Part shown: piece after piece, positions 44,699-57,355 of the stretch | How positions within the stretch are numbered: position 1 is the stretch's first letter | Layout: each line of letters starts with the position of its first letter | Assembly (NCBI GenBank): GCA_951799405.1 | Contig: CATOGX010000095.1 | Span: 29,001 to 93,000, forward strand | Reading direction: 5' to 3' | DNA: 64,000 nucleotides | Source of the DNA: Agapetus fuscipes | Taxonomy: Eukaryota > Arthropoda > Insecta > Trichoptera > Glossosomatidae | Notes under the pieces: generated by a model | Told to the model about the DNA's origin: nothing | The model's input: only the letters and a program-made list of their open reading frames with translations | Databases searched by the model: none | Made by a program: the position numbers and the translations under genes

Positions 44699-44855
44699 GG
44701 CTGGTTTTAGTGTCGCGCTGACCCTTCAAAATATTTGAACTTAGAGTTTTAGAATGGCGCGTAGCTGTCAGTGCGCAACGCTTCCTACAAGTTCATAAAT
44801 TTTGTCTGTCAGCGCTGACAGTCAGCGTGTTGTCAGCGCGACACTAAAACCAGCC
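44699..44855. mobile_element. Harbinger-type MITE (unit 3 copy)
   Basis: From GGCTGGTTTTAGTGTCGC to ACTAAAACCAGCC, at the same position as the copies in the other units. Confidence 0.7.
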
Positions 44856-46719
44856 TAAAAATCCAATATCAATCTCCATTTACTCTCAGTGTCTGAAAAC
44901 CAAGCAACGCAACTCACACCACAGCACTGCGCAGCTAACGGCCCTGCAACCGGATAAGGACAACTGCCACATTACCAACACCTCTGCGGCACTATAACAA
45001 GTGTCATGGACCCCTAGAGTCTCTTGAATCTAGGGAATCTCGCGCACAGGCTTCCTTAAAAAAAATGTAAGATTCACATTAGGTGGCGGTTGAGCCATGG
45101 ATTATCTGTGACTGCAGCGTCTTATCTTTTCTTGATGGGGTTATTTTGTGGGAATACAAACAAATATTACATTGCTAGATAAAATCTTTATTATAAACAA
45201 TATTCATTTTCATTGTTATCATTAGAATGGAAGCTATAATCTGAGTTGCAAACATTTATTGGTATTTAAGGCTTATATTTAATGCACCCTAACAGGCAAA
45301 CCCATTTTTTTTTATTGGTGCACAACAGGTTGCCCTAATTACAGTGCACCCTGATAAAACACATGTAAGCTCGTGCTCACACATGCTGCATGTGTACTTA
45401 CAAAAAAAAACTCACATGATCAGATACCTTGCAACTCCTGCTACCCTTTCCTGAAACTGGGATGGCATTGGCAAAAGTGAAACATGTCTTAACAGCATGG
45501 GGGGTAAGCCTCATACCAACCTATTTGTCTAGGAACTTAAGTATTTCCGAAAGTGAAATAGTTGAAAAACTTAAAATCAAATTTAAATTAAACTTAAATG
45601 CCTAAAATAGTCACAACTGTTGTACAAGGGTCAGGGCCATCTTGTAGGTTTTCTAAGCAACGTCCTCAGCCAGAAGGTGGTGCCACTATGAAGTCATGTT
45701 TAAATTAATGCTTTGAACAACATTTTGTCTCCCATTTGCGGTCGTAGTTGACTATATTATTTTCACATTCGACAATTTGTAAAAATTGTTTAATAAGTTT
45801 GGATACCCTCGGAGGCATTCAATGGTGTGCGTTCCCCAAATGCTCCAAAAAGTTGACAAAAAGGAAAACTAACTGGTATAGTAACTATATTGTGTTGGTG
45901 TAGTATCTTTTCAGATGTAAAGTATTTATATTTATTGTAGTTGAGAAACCTACCAAAATAAAAAGCAAAAAAGCATGAAGGGGCGACACAGGCGCCCTTT
46001 ACATTTTTTTAGTAATTTTGAAGTACTTGAGGCATCAAAACTCAAAAAAATTTTGGAACCTGTAAAATAATTGTTACCTCATTAGAAAAAAATAATGAAA
46101 TATTTTTTTTTATTTTGTTATTGCTAGGTATAACATTTTTTTGTTTTTTTCACATTGGTTTTTATTCCTGACTAAATTATTTTAAGGAAGAAACATTTTC
46201 ACACAATGAATTCGAAAAATTGTAAATCATTCAAGTAATAAAGGAAGCTGTTCAAAAATCAAATTTGGGAAATTTCATAATTCGGAAATTAAAAAAAAAA
46301 AAATGTTCCATTTTTAATACATGCTTTAAATTATTAAATTCTTTCTATTTTTACTTTTTCTGTCTTTTTTCGTATTTCTGATTTACTATTTAATTTTATT
46401 TTAAAGTTTATATTTTTCCATCTAGAGCTTTTTTTTCATTTTTGTTTGTTTAATTTTAGATATACTTAATATTTTTTATTTTTATTAAATTTTTATGTTG
46501 TAAGACTTTTTCTAAGTTTTCATTTTTTTTTTTGTGCTTCGTAAATATTGTATCTCAAATTATTACAAAAAAAAATCCTTCATGTCGACATTTGTACAAT
46601 TTTTTATAGTTTAATACCCCTTCCTTTTTTATATATAAGATGTTTTGTACTTTTGTCAAATTTTCATTTTTGTCCATTTTTGATAAAATTAAAAAAAAAA
46701 TTATTATGTATTAAATCAA

Positions 46720-46851
46720 ATGAACATAGAAACGAAGAACAGAAATCGATTTAACGCCGAAGACTGTATTCAAATTGCTCTTACATCAAAAAGTCCCAAT
46801 TTTGAAGTAATTGCAGCAAACATGCAGCAACATCATTTCTCCAAAGACTGA
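46720..46851 (+). other. Short 43-residue frame, unit 3 copy
   Basis: The same frame as 5587-5718, apparently without changes. Confidence 0.2.
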
Positions 46852-47039
46852 AAGGGAAACCTGAAAATCTAAATTTTTTGTTTGATCCAATTTGAGAATT
46901 TTATTTTGTTTGTCTATACATATTTATTATTTTCCGTGTAAATTAATTCAAAAGAAAATGTTTATTTAAAATATACATTGATCATATTTTTTTCAAAATG
47001 GGAGGAAGGGGTACAATCGACTTACACAAAAATATTTTG

Positions 47040-47380
47040 GGATAATGGATGACTCTGAATGAAATGAAAGAAGTATGCAAGGACAGGAAGAAGGTTTTGT
47101 TCTTTTTTATATTTAAATGTAATTTATTATTCGTATTCCTTGACTTATAGGTTGGTATGAGGCTGACCACCCAAACTGTAAAAAATGGTTCCCTTTGCCT
47201 ATGTCACCCCTGTGTCAGGGAAGGTCGGCAAAAGTTGTGGGGCTTATGTTCATTTGAGGTTTGGATTTTATTTGTAAGTTCACATTCAGCATTTGTAAGC
47301 GCGAACTACACGTGTTGGTTTGTGGGCATACATCTGAGAGCTTTAAATGAATATATCTTTGCAACTTAGATTATAGATTA
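47040..47380 (+). mobile_element. RTE-like LINE 3' end, unit 3 copy
   Basis: Orthologous to 5900-6246, with the ORF2 scrap, UTR and 240-bp block. Confidence 0.75.
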
Positions 47381-48384
47381 AAGATTTAAAAAAGTTCCCC
47401 GACCACTGGTTTATATCATATCAAAATTTGAAAATAAAAGATTACAGAAACCAATGAAAATGCCAATAGTACATTTTTATTAAGATTCAATAGAAAGAAC
47501 TACTTTTTTGCTCTAGTACTCATAATTGACATTTTTCACTTTTTCGAAAATTCAAGATGGCTTCCGAAAAGCTTTGTTTTTATTTTTATCCTCATTTCGT
47601 TTTAGAAAATGGAAATTTCGCGTTTTGGCGGGGTTATTTTTTAAGGTGTAATGTACCAACCCAACAAAGACTAAGTAATTTTTTTTTTTTTTTTTTTTAA
47701 TTGGCATTACAGGAAGTTAGGAACTGGACCCAAATAACTACTTAATGAAAAAAAGAAGGGTATAGAACTACATTTTGATTTTTTTGTGTATATTTAATGC
47801 CATCTTAGGTGTTTAAATTCAATCTAAAATTTAAGTATTTTTACCTTCTTTTACCATAAAAAAATCATGAAGTCACACAAAAACACTGAAATGACCTTGG
47901 CCCCCCTCATTTTCCTCAAAAGGGGGAGGGGTAAAAAAACAGTTGGTATTAGAATAGAAGCTTCTTAAGGTCTTATTCAATCTCTAAAAATTAATTTATG
48001 TATTTCGAAGCGGTATGGAAGATGCAATTTTTTTTAAGTGATCAAAAATAGTATTTTTAAGAGGCAAGTAGTCACTGAAATACACACTACAGCCAAGGAT
48101 GACTGAAGATTTTAAATGTTTTTTGTCACAAGGGAGTAAGAATATGAACCATTTATCATTTTGACATCATGTGGGTTATCTCATTGCTTAGTTTGCAGCC
48201 GATGTTGCACTCGTAGGACCTTTTTTTTTAAGAAATCATCAACGGGAGACTCCTTAGATTCTAGAGACTCTAAGGGTCTATGACACTTTTTGTAGTGCCA
48301 CAGAGGTGTACGAGCTTGGTCTTCGTTACAAAGCGCCAATACTCAAGCAAGACCCAGTTGCTGTAAGGCTGGTTGGACCTTTGG

Positions 48385-48541
48385 TGACCGGTTTTTGGTA
48401 AAGGTTTTATGAATTTTTTCAAGCCTGCGAACACCGCGTAGTTCAGTGGCATCTTGGACCGGTCCGTAGTCTAGTGGCAACATTTTGGACTAGTAAATGG
48501 AAGGTTAAAAAATTCATAAAACCTTTACCAAAAACCGGTCA
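48385..48541. repeat. 35-bp inverted repeat with tRNA-like boxes (unit 3)
   Basis: Arms 48385-48419 and 48507-48541, identical in design to 7258-7414. Confidence 0.7.
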
Positions 48542-48980
48542 AATGGTCAAAATGGAGTTCTATACCCTTCTTGGAAAATTTTGATGCAAAAGTTGTAGAA
48601 AAAAACAAAAAATTACCTAACATTAGGCAAGCTATAACCTAACAATATTTCACATGTTGCTATTTATAACATGACTTGTAGTAAAGAACATTTAATTGTA
48701 AACAACTTGTTCCTTCAAATTTTTTATGTATCTCCAACGGTTTAGATGTTGTAGGATTAATCGCTAGCGCTTGAAACGAGCAAATTCGCTCAAATTCAAA
48801 ACTTGGGGGCTATAATTTGAGAACCGCTGGTCCTAATTTTTTACAAAGTGTGTTTTGACCCCAGAATGTAAGTTGCAATACACATGAATTTTTAAAAAAT
48901 ATTAAAAATCATGATGCAACACCCATTGTGTGATTTGAAATGGAATGACCCCTATGCTACAAAAAGCCGATCGTGCAGGA

Positions 48981-49535
48981 TCAGAAGCCCTCAAGTTGTT
49001 TTAGTTTGGTCAGGCTTGTTTGGGCTACAAGTTTGAATTGCTGTTGCAAAACGGCCTTCTTCACAAGCAGAATTTCACTGATTTTCTTTTCCAGTCCTGC
49101 TGAAAAAACCCCATTTGCCAAAAGGGTCAGCTTAGTTGAAAGGATGTCAAATCGCATATTTAGTAGGTGGGCTGTAGGATAAGAGTTTCCCTCCAAAAGG
49201 TCAATCAATTCAACCAGTGCCACACAGTTTTCAGCAACTAAAGTAGCCTGCATCTGCGTAGTAAGAACCAACTCTGGTGTCATGTTCTTAAGATGGGAAA
49301 CACCTGCTCATCTACGACAAACAAACGACAGCTCATCTAAAAACTCTAAGATATCTGCCAAGTGATCCGCCAAATATGTCACCAAGTGAAACCAGCTGTT
49401 CCACCTGGTACGGACAGGCATGGGAAACAGACGGAGGAATTCTAAGTATTTGCGCTTGTGTTTCCTCGTGTTTAAATAGGCACTCTTTACTTTTGAAACT
49501 ACTGTGTTTAATTCTTCCAGATTGTTTTGCCACAA
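48981..49535 (-). pseudogene. hAT-like transposase remnant (unit 3)
   Basis: The same two-frame relic as 7855-8409, with the same internal stop and a handful of substitutions (for example a change within TFVAEN to TLVAEN). It shows that the breaks predate the unit duplication. Confidence 0.45.
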
Positions 49536-50121
49536 TTGACCAACGAGATTAATCTATAAACAAAAAAGAGAAAAACGATTTAAAAATTGAACATTTGGTC
49601 ATTCTAACATCTATTATTCTAGATAGTTCAATATTTTAAGTAGGTCCTACAACCTAGAAAATGACAATGTAGGCATGGATATATAGATATATACAATGGA
49701 TAATATACATGGATATATTAATACTTCCTTTATTAATGTAGGCCTATATTTTTCTTTTTCGTCATCATTTTTGTGGGGGCATTAGGCCTAGGAGTCCATA
49801 GAGGAATAATTGGTCCTAGCTCTGAAGCTCCTCTAAATGCCTCACCTGCAGTCAGATGAGACAGTGCATCACTGCCCCCCCCCCCCCCCATTGATTCAAT
49901 AGAAAAATATCTGACTAGGCCTACCGCCCCTCGTAGTCGGTGATTTTATAGACGAGAAAAGTTTTTCAAGAATGGGAAAAAAGTAATTAAAATTGAAGTA
50001 GACGAGGAGAATTCGATTTTAAATGCTTTTAAACTGTGATTATTTTCAGAAAAAATCTTCCGCTATTTCGGAAATTTGTGAGTTATGACCATCATGAAAT
50101 TTGTGAAAGAATGACTATCTA

Positions 50122-50600
50122 TCTATAATCTAAGTTGCAAGGATATATTCATTCAAAGCTCTCGGATGTATGCCCACAAACAAACATGTGTAGTTCGCGC
50201 TTACAAATGCTGATTGTGTACTTACAAATAAAATCCAAACCTCAAATGAACATAGGCCCTGCAACTCTTGCCGACATTCCCTGAAACAGGGGTGACATTG
50301 GCAAAGAGAACCATTTTTTACAGTATGGGTGGTCAACCTCATACCAACCTATAAGTCAAGGAATACGAGTAATAAATAACATTTAAGTATAAAAAAACAA
50401 CAAAACCTTAAAAATAAATCTATATAAAAAAAGTCAAAAATTTCTTATGCAAAAAATGTAGCAAACTAATAAATCAACATTATAAATCAGCATTGCAGAT
50501 TAGCCGCCACTTCTTCCTGTCCTTGCATACTTCTTTCATTTCATCCAGAGTCATAACTTTTTTCATACAAGCTCTCCTTTTATTATAACTCTGGATGACT
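50122..50600 (-). mobile_element. RTE-like LINE 3' end, minus strand (unit 3)
   Basis: Orthologous to 8999-9480. The inverted partner copy to its right is cut off at 50648, where the sequence changes abruptly to the ZF 3' region. Unit 1 continues at this point with a full partner copy. Confidence 0.75.
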
Positions 50601-52263
50601 TGACTTATAGGTTGGTATGAGGCTGACCACCCATACTGTAAAAAATGGTCTCCCAATCTGCATTTTTTGCTAATTTAAAAAATAAAACAACAAAATCCAT
50701 AGTGTAGGGTGAGACTAAGAGTTAGGAATCCACCACATGCATACAATCCACCGAATAGGAGGAGAACCTCACTAGGACCTCATCTCTCAAGCCGTGCACC
50801 CTCCAGTCTCCTTTCTTCTACCAGCGTGGATTAACTGATGGGTTTTTAAAGCACTCCTTTGATTTGTTTGATAGCTGCAACTGTTACAAACAAATGGCTT
50901 CTCCCCAGTGTGCTTCATTTTATGGGTTTTTAAAGCACTCCTTCGATTTGTTTTATAGCTGCAAATGTTACACGCAAATGGCTTCTCCCCAGTGTGTGTC
51001 ATTTTATGAATTTTTAAACGAGTCCTACAACTTGTTTGATACCTGCAAATGTTACAAGCAAATGGCTTCTCCCCCGTATGCTTCATTTTATGGGTTTTTA
51101 AACTTCCCATTAGATTTGTTTTATAGCTGCAAATGTTACACGCAAATGGCTTCTCCCCAGTATGTATCAACTGATGGGTTTTTAAAGCATTCTTATGATT
51201 TGTTTTATAGCTGCAAATGTTACACCCAAATAGCTTATCCACAGCGTGTCTCAATTGATGACTTTTTAAAGACCCCCTTAGATTTGTTTTATAGCTGCAA
51301 ATGTTACACCCAAATGGCTTTTCCCCAGTATGTATCAACTGATGGCTTTTTAAAGAACTCCTTCGATTTGCTTTAAAGCTGCAAATGTTACACCCAAATG
51401 GCTTCTCCCCAGTATGTATCAACTGATGGCTTTTTAAAGAACTCCTTAGATTTGTTTTATAGCTGCAAATGTTACACGCAAATGGCTTCTCCCCATTGTG
51501 TGTCATTTTATGAGTTTTTAAATGAGTCCTACTATTTGTTTTATAGCTGCAAATGTTACATGCAAATGGCTTCTCCCCAGTATGTCTCACCTGATGGGTT
51601 TTTAAATTTCCCCTTTTATTTGTTTTATAGCTACAAATGTTACACCCAAATGGCTTCTCCCCAGTAAGTATCATTTTATGAGTTTTTAAATGAGTCCTAC
51701 AATTTGTTTTATAGCTGCAAATGTTACACCCAAATGGCTTCTCCCCAGTATGTATGAACTGATGGGTTTTTAAAGCATTCATATAATTTGTTTTATAGCT
51801 GCAAATGTTACACCCAAATGGCTTATCCACAGCGTGTCTCAATTGATGACTTTTTAAATGCCCCATTAGAATTGTTTTATAGCTGCAAATGTTACATGCA
51901 AATCTCTTCTCCGCAGTGCGAGTCATGTCACATTTTTTTGAAGATAACAAATAATTCATATTCCTTCTTCTCTGGGCTGGGACCCTTGACTTGGCTTTGC
52001 GTTGTAGCAAGCCATCAGACGTGGCCTCCATCGTGTGGCAGAACAACACTCGATGGATCCGCATTTGTTTTATTATACTGCATGTGTAGCTGCAGACAGG
52101 ACACACATGGGGCTTAGTGGCAGGATTTTGTGCAGGAGCACCAATGCCTGAAATATAAAAAAACTGTTATTTACATTTATATAATGAGAAATATGTGAAT
52201 AGAATTACAAACTAATGTTTTCTTAACTATTTTACTGTTCGTACATGATAGTATGTACGCAAT

Positions 52264-52970
52264 CATGGAGGAAGTATTAAATGGAGGGGTCGTACATGTT
52301 ATTTAGTACCAATCAACATGATGCACCGTCTTTGACACCATACACTGTTTATAATGCTGTCTCGCTCACGACATATGAAATGCTTTTCTCATTTTCTATG
52401 TAAGCAACGTGTCTCTACTCCGTCTTCAATCTATTTACAAATCACCAAGGAAACACATGAAATCACTATGGTAACGGATTTGTTAGTAGTGTTGTTGCAA
52501 GTATGAAGATATCTGATAAATTCCGAATTAAAAAATGTTCCCACCTCATTGCGTACGGGATGATTTCCACAAGTATCTATTACCGCGAGCATAGAAGTTA
52601 CATACTTGAAGAAGCAAGTACCTATATATTTGAACATCACTAGTTCTAGAAATGGCTGTCACTTTCGCGAACTAAATATTTCGACAAACGAAAAATAAAT
52701 TTTATCCACGTAATCATATGGAATAGTGATTAAAGTGAAATATTTTTCCATGTTCTACAACACATTTACTCTATTTTGTAGGCACGTTTAGAAAATACCC
52801 AGTTTGATATTTATATGGATTGTTTCCCAATTAGGTAACACACCTGTTGACAGTTGGAAGGTTACTGATAGACTGAATTTGGAGTTTTGTGTGATGGGTG
52901 GGGTAGCGTATTTCTAATTCTCAAAGGATTGATTTCTTAGCCCATCCAGTTCTATGTTCATATATCCATG
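52264..52970. mobile_element. 707-bp P-like non-autonomous element in ZF3 intron
   Basis: TACGCAAT is duplicated at 52256-52263 and 52971-52978 and is single in ZF1 and ZF2. The ends CATGGAGGAAG and (reverse complement) CATGGATATAT share CATGGA. CA...TG ends with an 8-bp duplication fit the P superfamily. No recognisable transposase. A hAT relative with unusual ends cannot be excluded. Confidence 0.6.
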
Positions 52971-54541
52971 TACGCAATGACACACACCAATTTATTTATT
53001 TAATAAGTATGTACAGGACTGACAGTGAGACACCAAAACGTCACAATACATATAACATCATAAACATAAGAGAACAATATGCAGATACATTATTCTACAC
53101 GTCCATACGTCGTTCTATACACAGACAGACTCAGATAGTAAGCGATCCACACCAGTTGTAAATATATCCAGGTGTGGGGCTGAGGAGGCCAGAGTATTGA
53201 GCAGCGACAGCGCACGCACTACCCAAGACTGACGGAGAATATACTTGTTGATGTAGAAGTAATAATGTTTAAATTTTGAAAAGATTTTTGTGAAACACTG
53301 TGGAAATTCATTTTAAAAAATTGATTATTTTTCAATAAAAAATAAAAAAAATTAAATAAATTAAAAACTTTGTTTTATTCCACTTTTATTGTTTTATTGT
53401 TAGTTACCCGAAGATGGAAGTAATTCCGAAAATATTTGTAACTTACTCAAAAACAATAAAAGTGGAATAAAACAATTTTTTTAATTTATTTTATTTTTTA
53501 ATAATGTTTGTTATAACTAAAGGTTCCTGTGCACATTCCTGGTTTTGAGTGGGATGGGATTTACAGTCGTGTCCCTCTTATAGTCTTGTGTGCATGTGTG
53601 CATGAGACCCTGTAAGTACGACGCAGGTTCCATGCACAAGCTTTTGACGCCAGCGTAAATGAATCCCACAGATCGTTTTCGGATGATCCCGTATCGAGCA
53701 TAGACCATCGCATGTCGATGGTATGAAGCGTTGAAACAAATGAATATGATAATATTATGAATGAATGGAATCATTATACTTAATCGGTAATTCCCCGAAC
53801 CATACATATGTTTATTTTATTTTTGACTAAGGGCACATGAACACAATAACAGTAGAGCCTCCTTAATTCGAACTCCTAAAAACACAGGGAGGTTCAGACT
53901 ATAGTATGGGACAAATTCTATGGAGGGGAAAAAAAAAATGGATTTGTTTGTGTTTTATTTATTTAGTTTTTTCATTTATTTGAGTTAAACTAAAACTACA
54001 AATAAACTCTTATTACACGGAACATTCCAGAGCACTCAAGCGCTCCAGAGCGCTCAAGGCTTGTTTGTTAGCAAACTGGTGGCGTGACGACACTATTTTG
54101 TCAATGTGGATTTATGTGTGGATCCTCACTGACACATACAAGTGTGATGTTTGCCCGCTGAGAAGAAAGCTCTGAATTCAATATTGTTCCAAGTCTGTTG
54201 CTAGGCGACATGATTTAATATAATTCAATAAAACTTCAGCACAGTGACTGAAGGGAAGTTTTAATCTAGATTAAACTCTTCTTGTTTAGAAAAGATGAAT
54301 TCTCAGTGTTTTTATTGATTGCAAGCGTAAATGTACAATAGTTGAGGCATCCTCACAATAACAACGTATATAATAAGACAGAACGCGCGCCCAGTTACCT
54401 GAATGTCCCGCCACATTGATTCTGGCCACAAGTACGCGGCAGTCCTTCAACAAGCCAGAAGGTGGAGAGGCAGCGCACTCATTCTTTATCTTATCCAGTA
54501 TAGAGTCCTCAGCTTCCCAGGCCCTCTCTCGAGCCAGTCTC

Positions 54542-55426
54542 CATGCCTAGGAAACTTAGGGCATATTTTGGTTCCTGGCAACATTATTTGGGTAGTTATT
54601 CACAGTCACGGTTTCTCCGACCAATCAGAGCTCCGATTGGGTCACATGTCTGGTCACGAGGTATACCGCCAGTCCCCATGTGGCGGCCATTTGTGTTTTT
54701 GCAATCTACGCAAGGAGCGCTTCCCTTTTGAAAATTCTTTAAATTTTGTGATTTGGCAATTTACAATGTACAGTCGCCGTTGTTGTGTACCTCATTGTTT
54801 TAATACGGAGTTAAAGTAATCGGATTCGTTTCTATTGCACGATTAGTAATGTACTTACTGGAAAAAACAAAAAGTTTGGGTGAACTGTACTTTTTGTATG
54901 AAATGAAGGACTGTACTTTTTGTATGAAATGAAGAACTGTTTTTTTAGAAAAGTTGTACTTTATAAGTGTGAAATGTGTCTTCTTGTGGGAATACATTTA
55001 GTGTAAATCTTAAATGTGATATATCTTTTCAACATCAGATTATGGACATAATTATTAAATTTGAATTGAGCAAGTCACAATGTATATATTATGATAGAAA
55101 AATAAGTAATAACACATTAAAAAAGAAGAAAATGTATTTATAACATAAATGTAATTTATAATCAATTGTTGTAATGTAATTAAGTTGTGCTATTTGAAGT
55201 TTTTTTTTTAAATAAAATATGTTTTACCATCTTCAATTGTTTTTATTTACTTCGCCAACTGAGTAGAACAGTAATAATATAGAATGATATTATGATGATA
55301 ATTTAGTATTGTCTAGACACGTAGGGTAGTTACTGGCGCTACCCATCGTTTCATATATAAATAATACTACTTGGTTACATTTTTTTTGTTCTAAGACCGC
55401 CCTCTATAAACCTACAATACTCTGTG
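54542..55426. mobile_element. 885-bp P-like element with THAP-like start, inside ZF3 exon 1
   Basis: CCAGTCTC is duplicated at 54534-54541 and 55427-55434. Ends are CATGCC... and ...CTGTG. Inside, ATG at 54766 opens a 17-codon frame MYSRRCCVPHCFNTELK whose CCVPxC resembles the start of a THAP zinc finger, the DNA-binding domain of P-element transposases. The frame stops at once, so only a scrap remains. The two termini share TAGG...GGGC-type similarity but no long inverted repeat. P assignment is tentative. Confidence 0.55.
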
Positions 55427-55837
55427 CCAGTCTCTCTTGCTTCACATCGCTCTCTTCAATGTCTATTTGTTCGCACAAGCGCACTAGTTGTGGATCCGCT
55501 GACTCCGTGTCGGAATCCTGTTCTTGCTTCACAATATCCATGGTAATCAACTAGAGAACACTCACGTACATTGATCCGCTAACAGTTCATGTGCAAACGC
55601 CAACCACAAACGCTACATCGCGAAAACAGCCTCCAAAGATAGCCCTTATGTTGTAAACAAAAACAAATCCCTAAATGTAGGGAAAATAAAACGTACATTT
55701 CCGGAGACTTTGTCTATGGTAGGGGGGGGGCTAAAAATACCGCGAAATCAATAAATTAAAAAAATCTTCAGTAAAAAATTAAAGTTTACGTAGCATATGC
55801 GTAGCATAGACATAGAAAATGATAGATAGATAGATAG

Positions 55838-57355
55838 TTAAGAGCTAGACGTATGAAACCTTACCTCATCGGCTACCAGGCAGAGACATGGTCAGGCTGG
55901 TAGTTTGCATCGAGTACATGATTTTTTCACAGATCTGCCTTTTCCTATCCTGGAGCGTTTTGGATGCGGCCTCTTCAAAGAGGCCCAAAAAATGGTGCAA
56001 ACTACCTCATCGACTACCAGGCAGAGACTAGTAAAAACTAATGATCCATATTAATTGCCTGCTTTTTGCATAAAAAAAAATATTCCAAACCTGGAGCGTT
56101 TTGAATGCGGCCATTTTTTTGTAAATTATAAAAAACGATCTTTTGAAGTTAGTTGTATGAGCCATGGAAATAAAGTAAAAAAATATGATACTACATACAT
56201 TACTTGTAATAAGAGGATAAACATACTACAAATTTGTATTTCCAACCCTTCTTGTTCAGGAGAAAAGGGGGTAAAATGTTATTTTTTACAATATATTTTA
56301 TAACTCAATAACAAAATAGAAAATTTGATATTTTTGTAAGTCAAATATAAAAACATAATTTTTATACACTAATAATCTCTTACATATTCTTGCTATCTGC
56401 TGTAGTTTCAGAGCATTTGCCAAAAAACTTTACGGCAGTTCCCGTTTTTGGTTAAAAATTCGGTTTGAACGCCTTAGTATTTTATTTTAAAATTTTATAA
56501 AAAATACCATCACCTAGAAGATAAAATTTCCTTTAAAATTGTATGAAAATTTACTATTTTATTGTGAAAGGATTGTATGTTATAGCGGTTTAACTTTTGT
56601 AACGTATTTTGATGGTTGTATATAAGTACCTACCTGTCTAGCACGAGTATCTGCGTAATATTATGATGATTTCATATTATCATCATAATATCACGCAAAA
56701 TATGTTACCACAAGATTAACCGCTATTCTGTTCAAACCTTTCACGATAAAATAGTTCATATCCATACAGTTTTACAGGCAATTTAATCTTCTAGGGGATG
56801 GTATTTTTTATATATTTTTACAATCAAACACTAAGGCGTTCAAACCGGATTTTGACCAAAAAACGGGAAACGCCGTAACGGTTTTTGGGAAAATATTTCA
56901 CTTCAAAATTTATTTTCTCTGAAACTATAGCAGATAGCAAGAATATGTAAGAGATTATTATTGTATAAAAAAATATGTTCTTATATTTGACGTACAAAAA
57001 TATTATATTTTCTTTTTCGTTTTTGAGTTATAAAATATATTGTAAAAAATAACATTTTACCCCTTTTTCTCCTGAACAAGAAGGGTTGGAAATACAAATT
57101 TGTAGTATGTTTATCCTCTTATTACAAGTAATGTATGTAGTATAATATTTTTTTACTTTATCTCCATGGCTCATACAACTAACTTCAAAAGATCGTTTTT
57201 TATAATTTACAAAAAAATGGCCGCATTCAAAACGCTCCAGGTTTGGAACATTAATTTTTGTTCTAAAAGCAGTTAATTAATGTGGAGCATTCCCTCTTAC
57301 TAGTCTCTGCCTGGTAGAAATGAGGTAAGGTTTCGTGCGGCCGGCTCTTACACTA
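55838..57355. mobile_element. 1.5-kb long-inverted-repeat (foldback/MULE-like) element
   Basis: Two arms of roughly 600-700 bases are inverted around a centre near 56670, with scattered mismatches. Outer ends share TAAGAGC and GAAACCTTACCTCAT, and CTACCAGGCAGAGAC recurs several times. The site lies within a GATA microsatellite, which hides any target duplication. No open frame resembles a transposase. It is absent from the ZF1 and ZF2 flanks. Confidence 0.75.

Larger units (their letters stand above)
50787..55541 (-). pseudogene. ZF3: C2H2 zinc-finger gene, exon 1 interrupted
   Basis: Exon 2 is 52147-50787, with the same acceptor as its paralogues. It encodes the divergent first finger plus 13 fingers and the terminal HAGRRKETGGCTA shared with ZF2. 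Exon 1 begins at ATG 55539-55541 (MDIVKQEQ...) but is split after about 38 codons by an 885-bp insertion at 54542-55426; the rest is at 54541-54399, with the donor intact. A second, 707-bp insertion lies in the intron. In finger 3 the last zinc-ligand His is replaced by Leu (KMILTGEKPF). The last fingers match those of ZF2 almost exactly, while the middle fingers differ. Unless the insertion is spliced out or an internal start is used, no full protein can be made. Confidence 0.85.
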
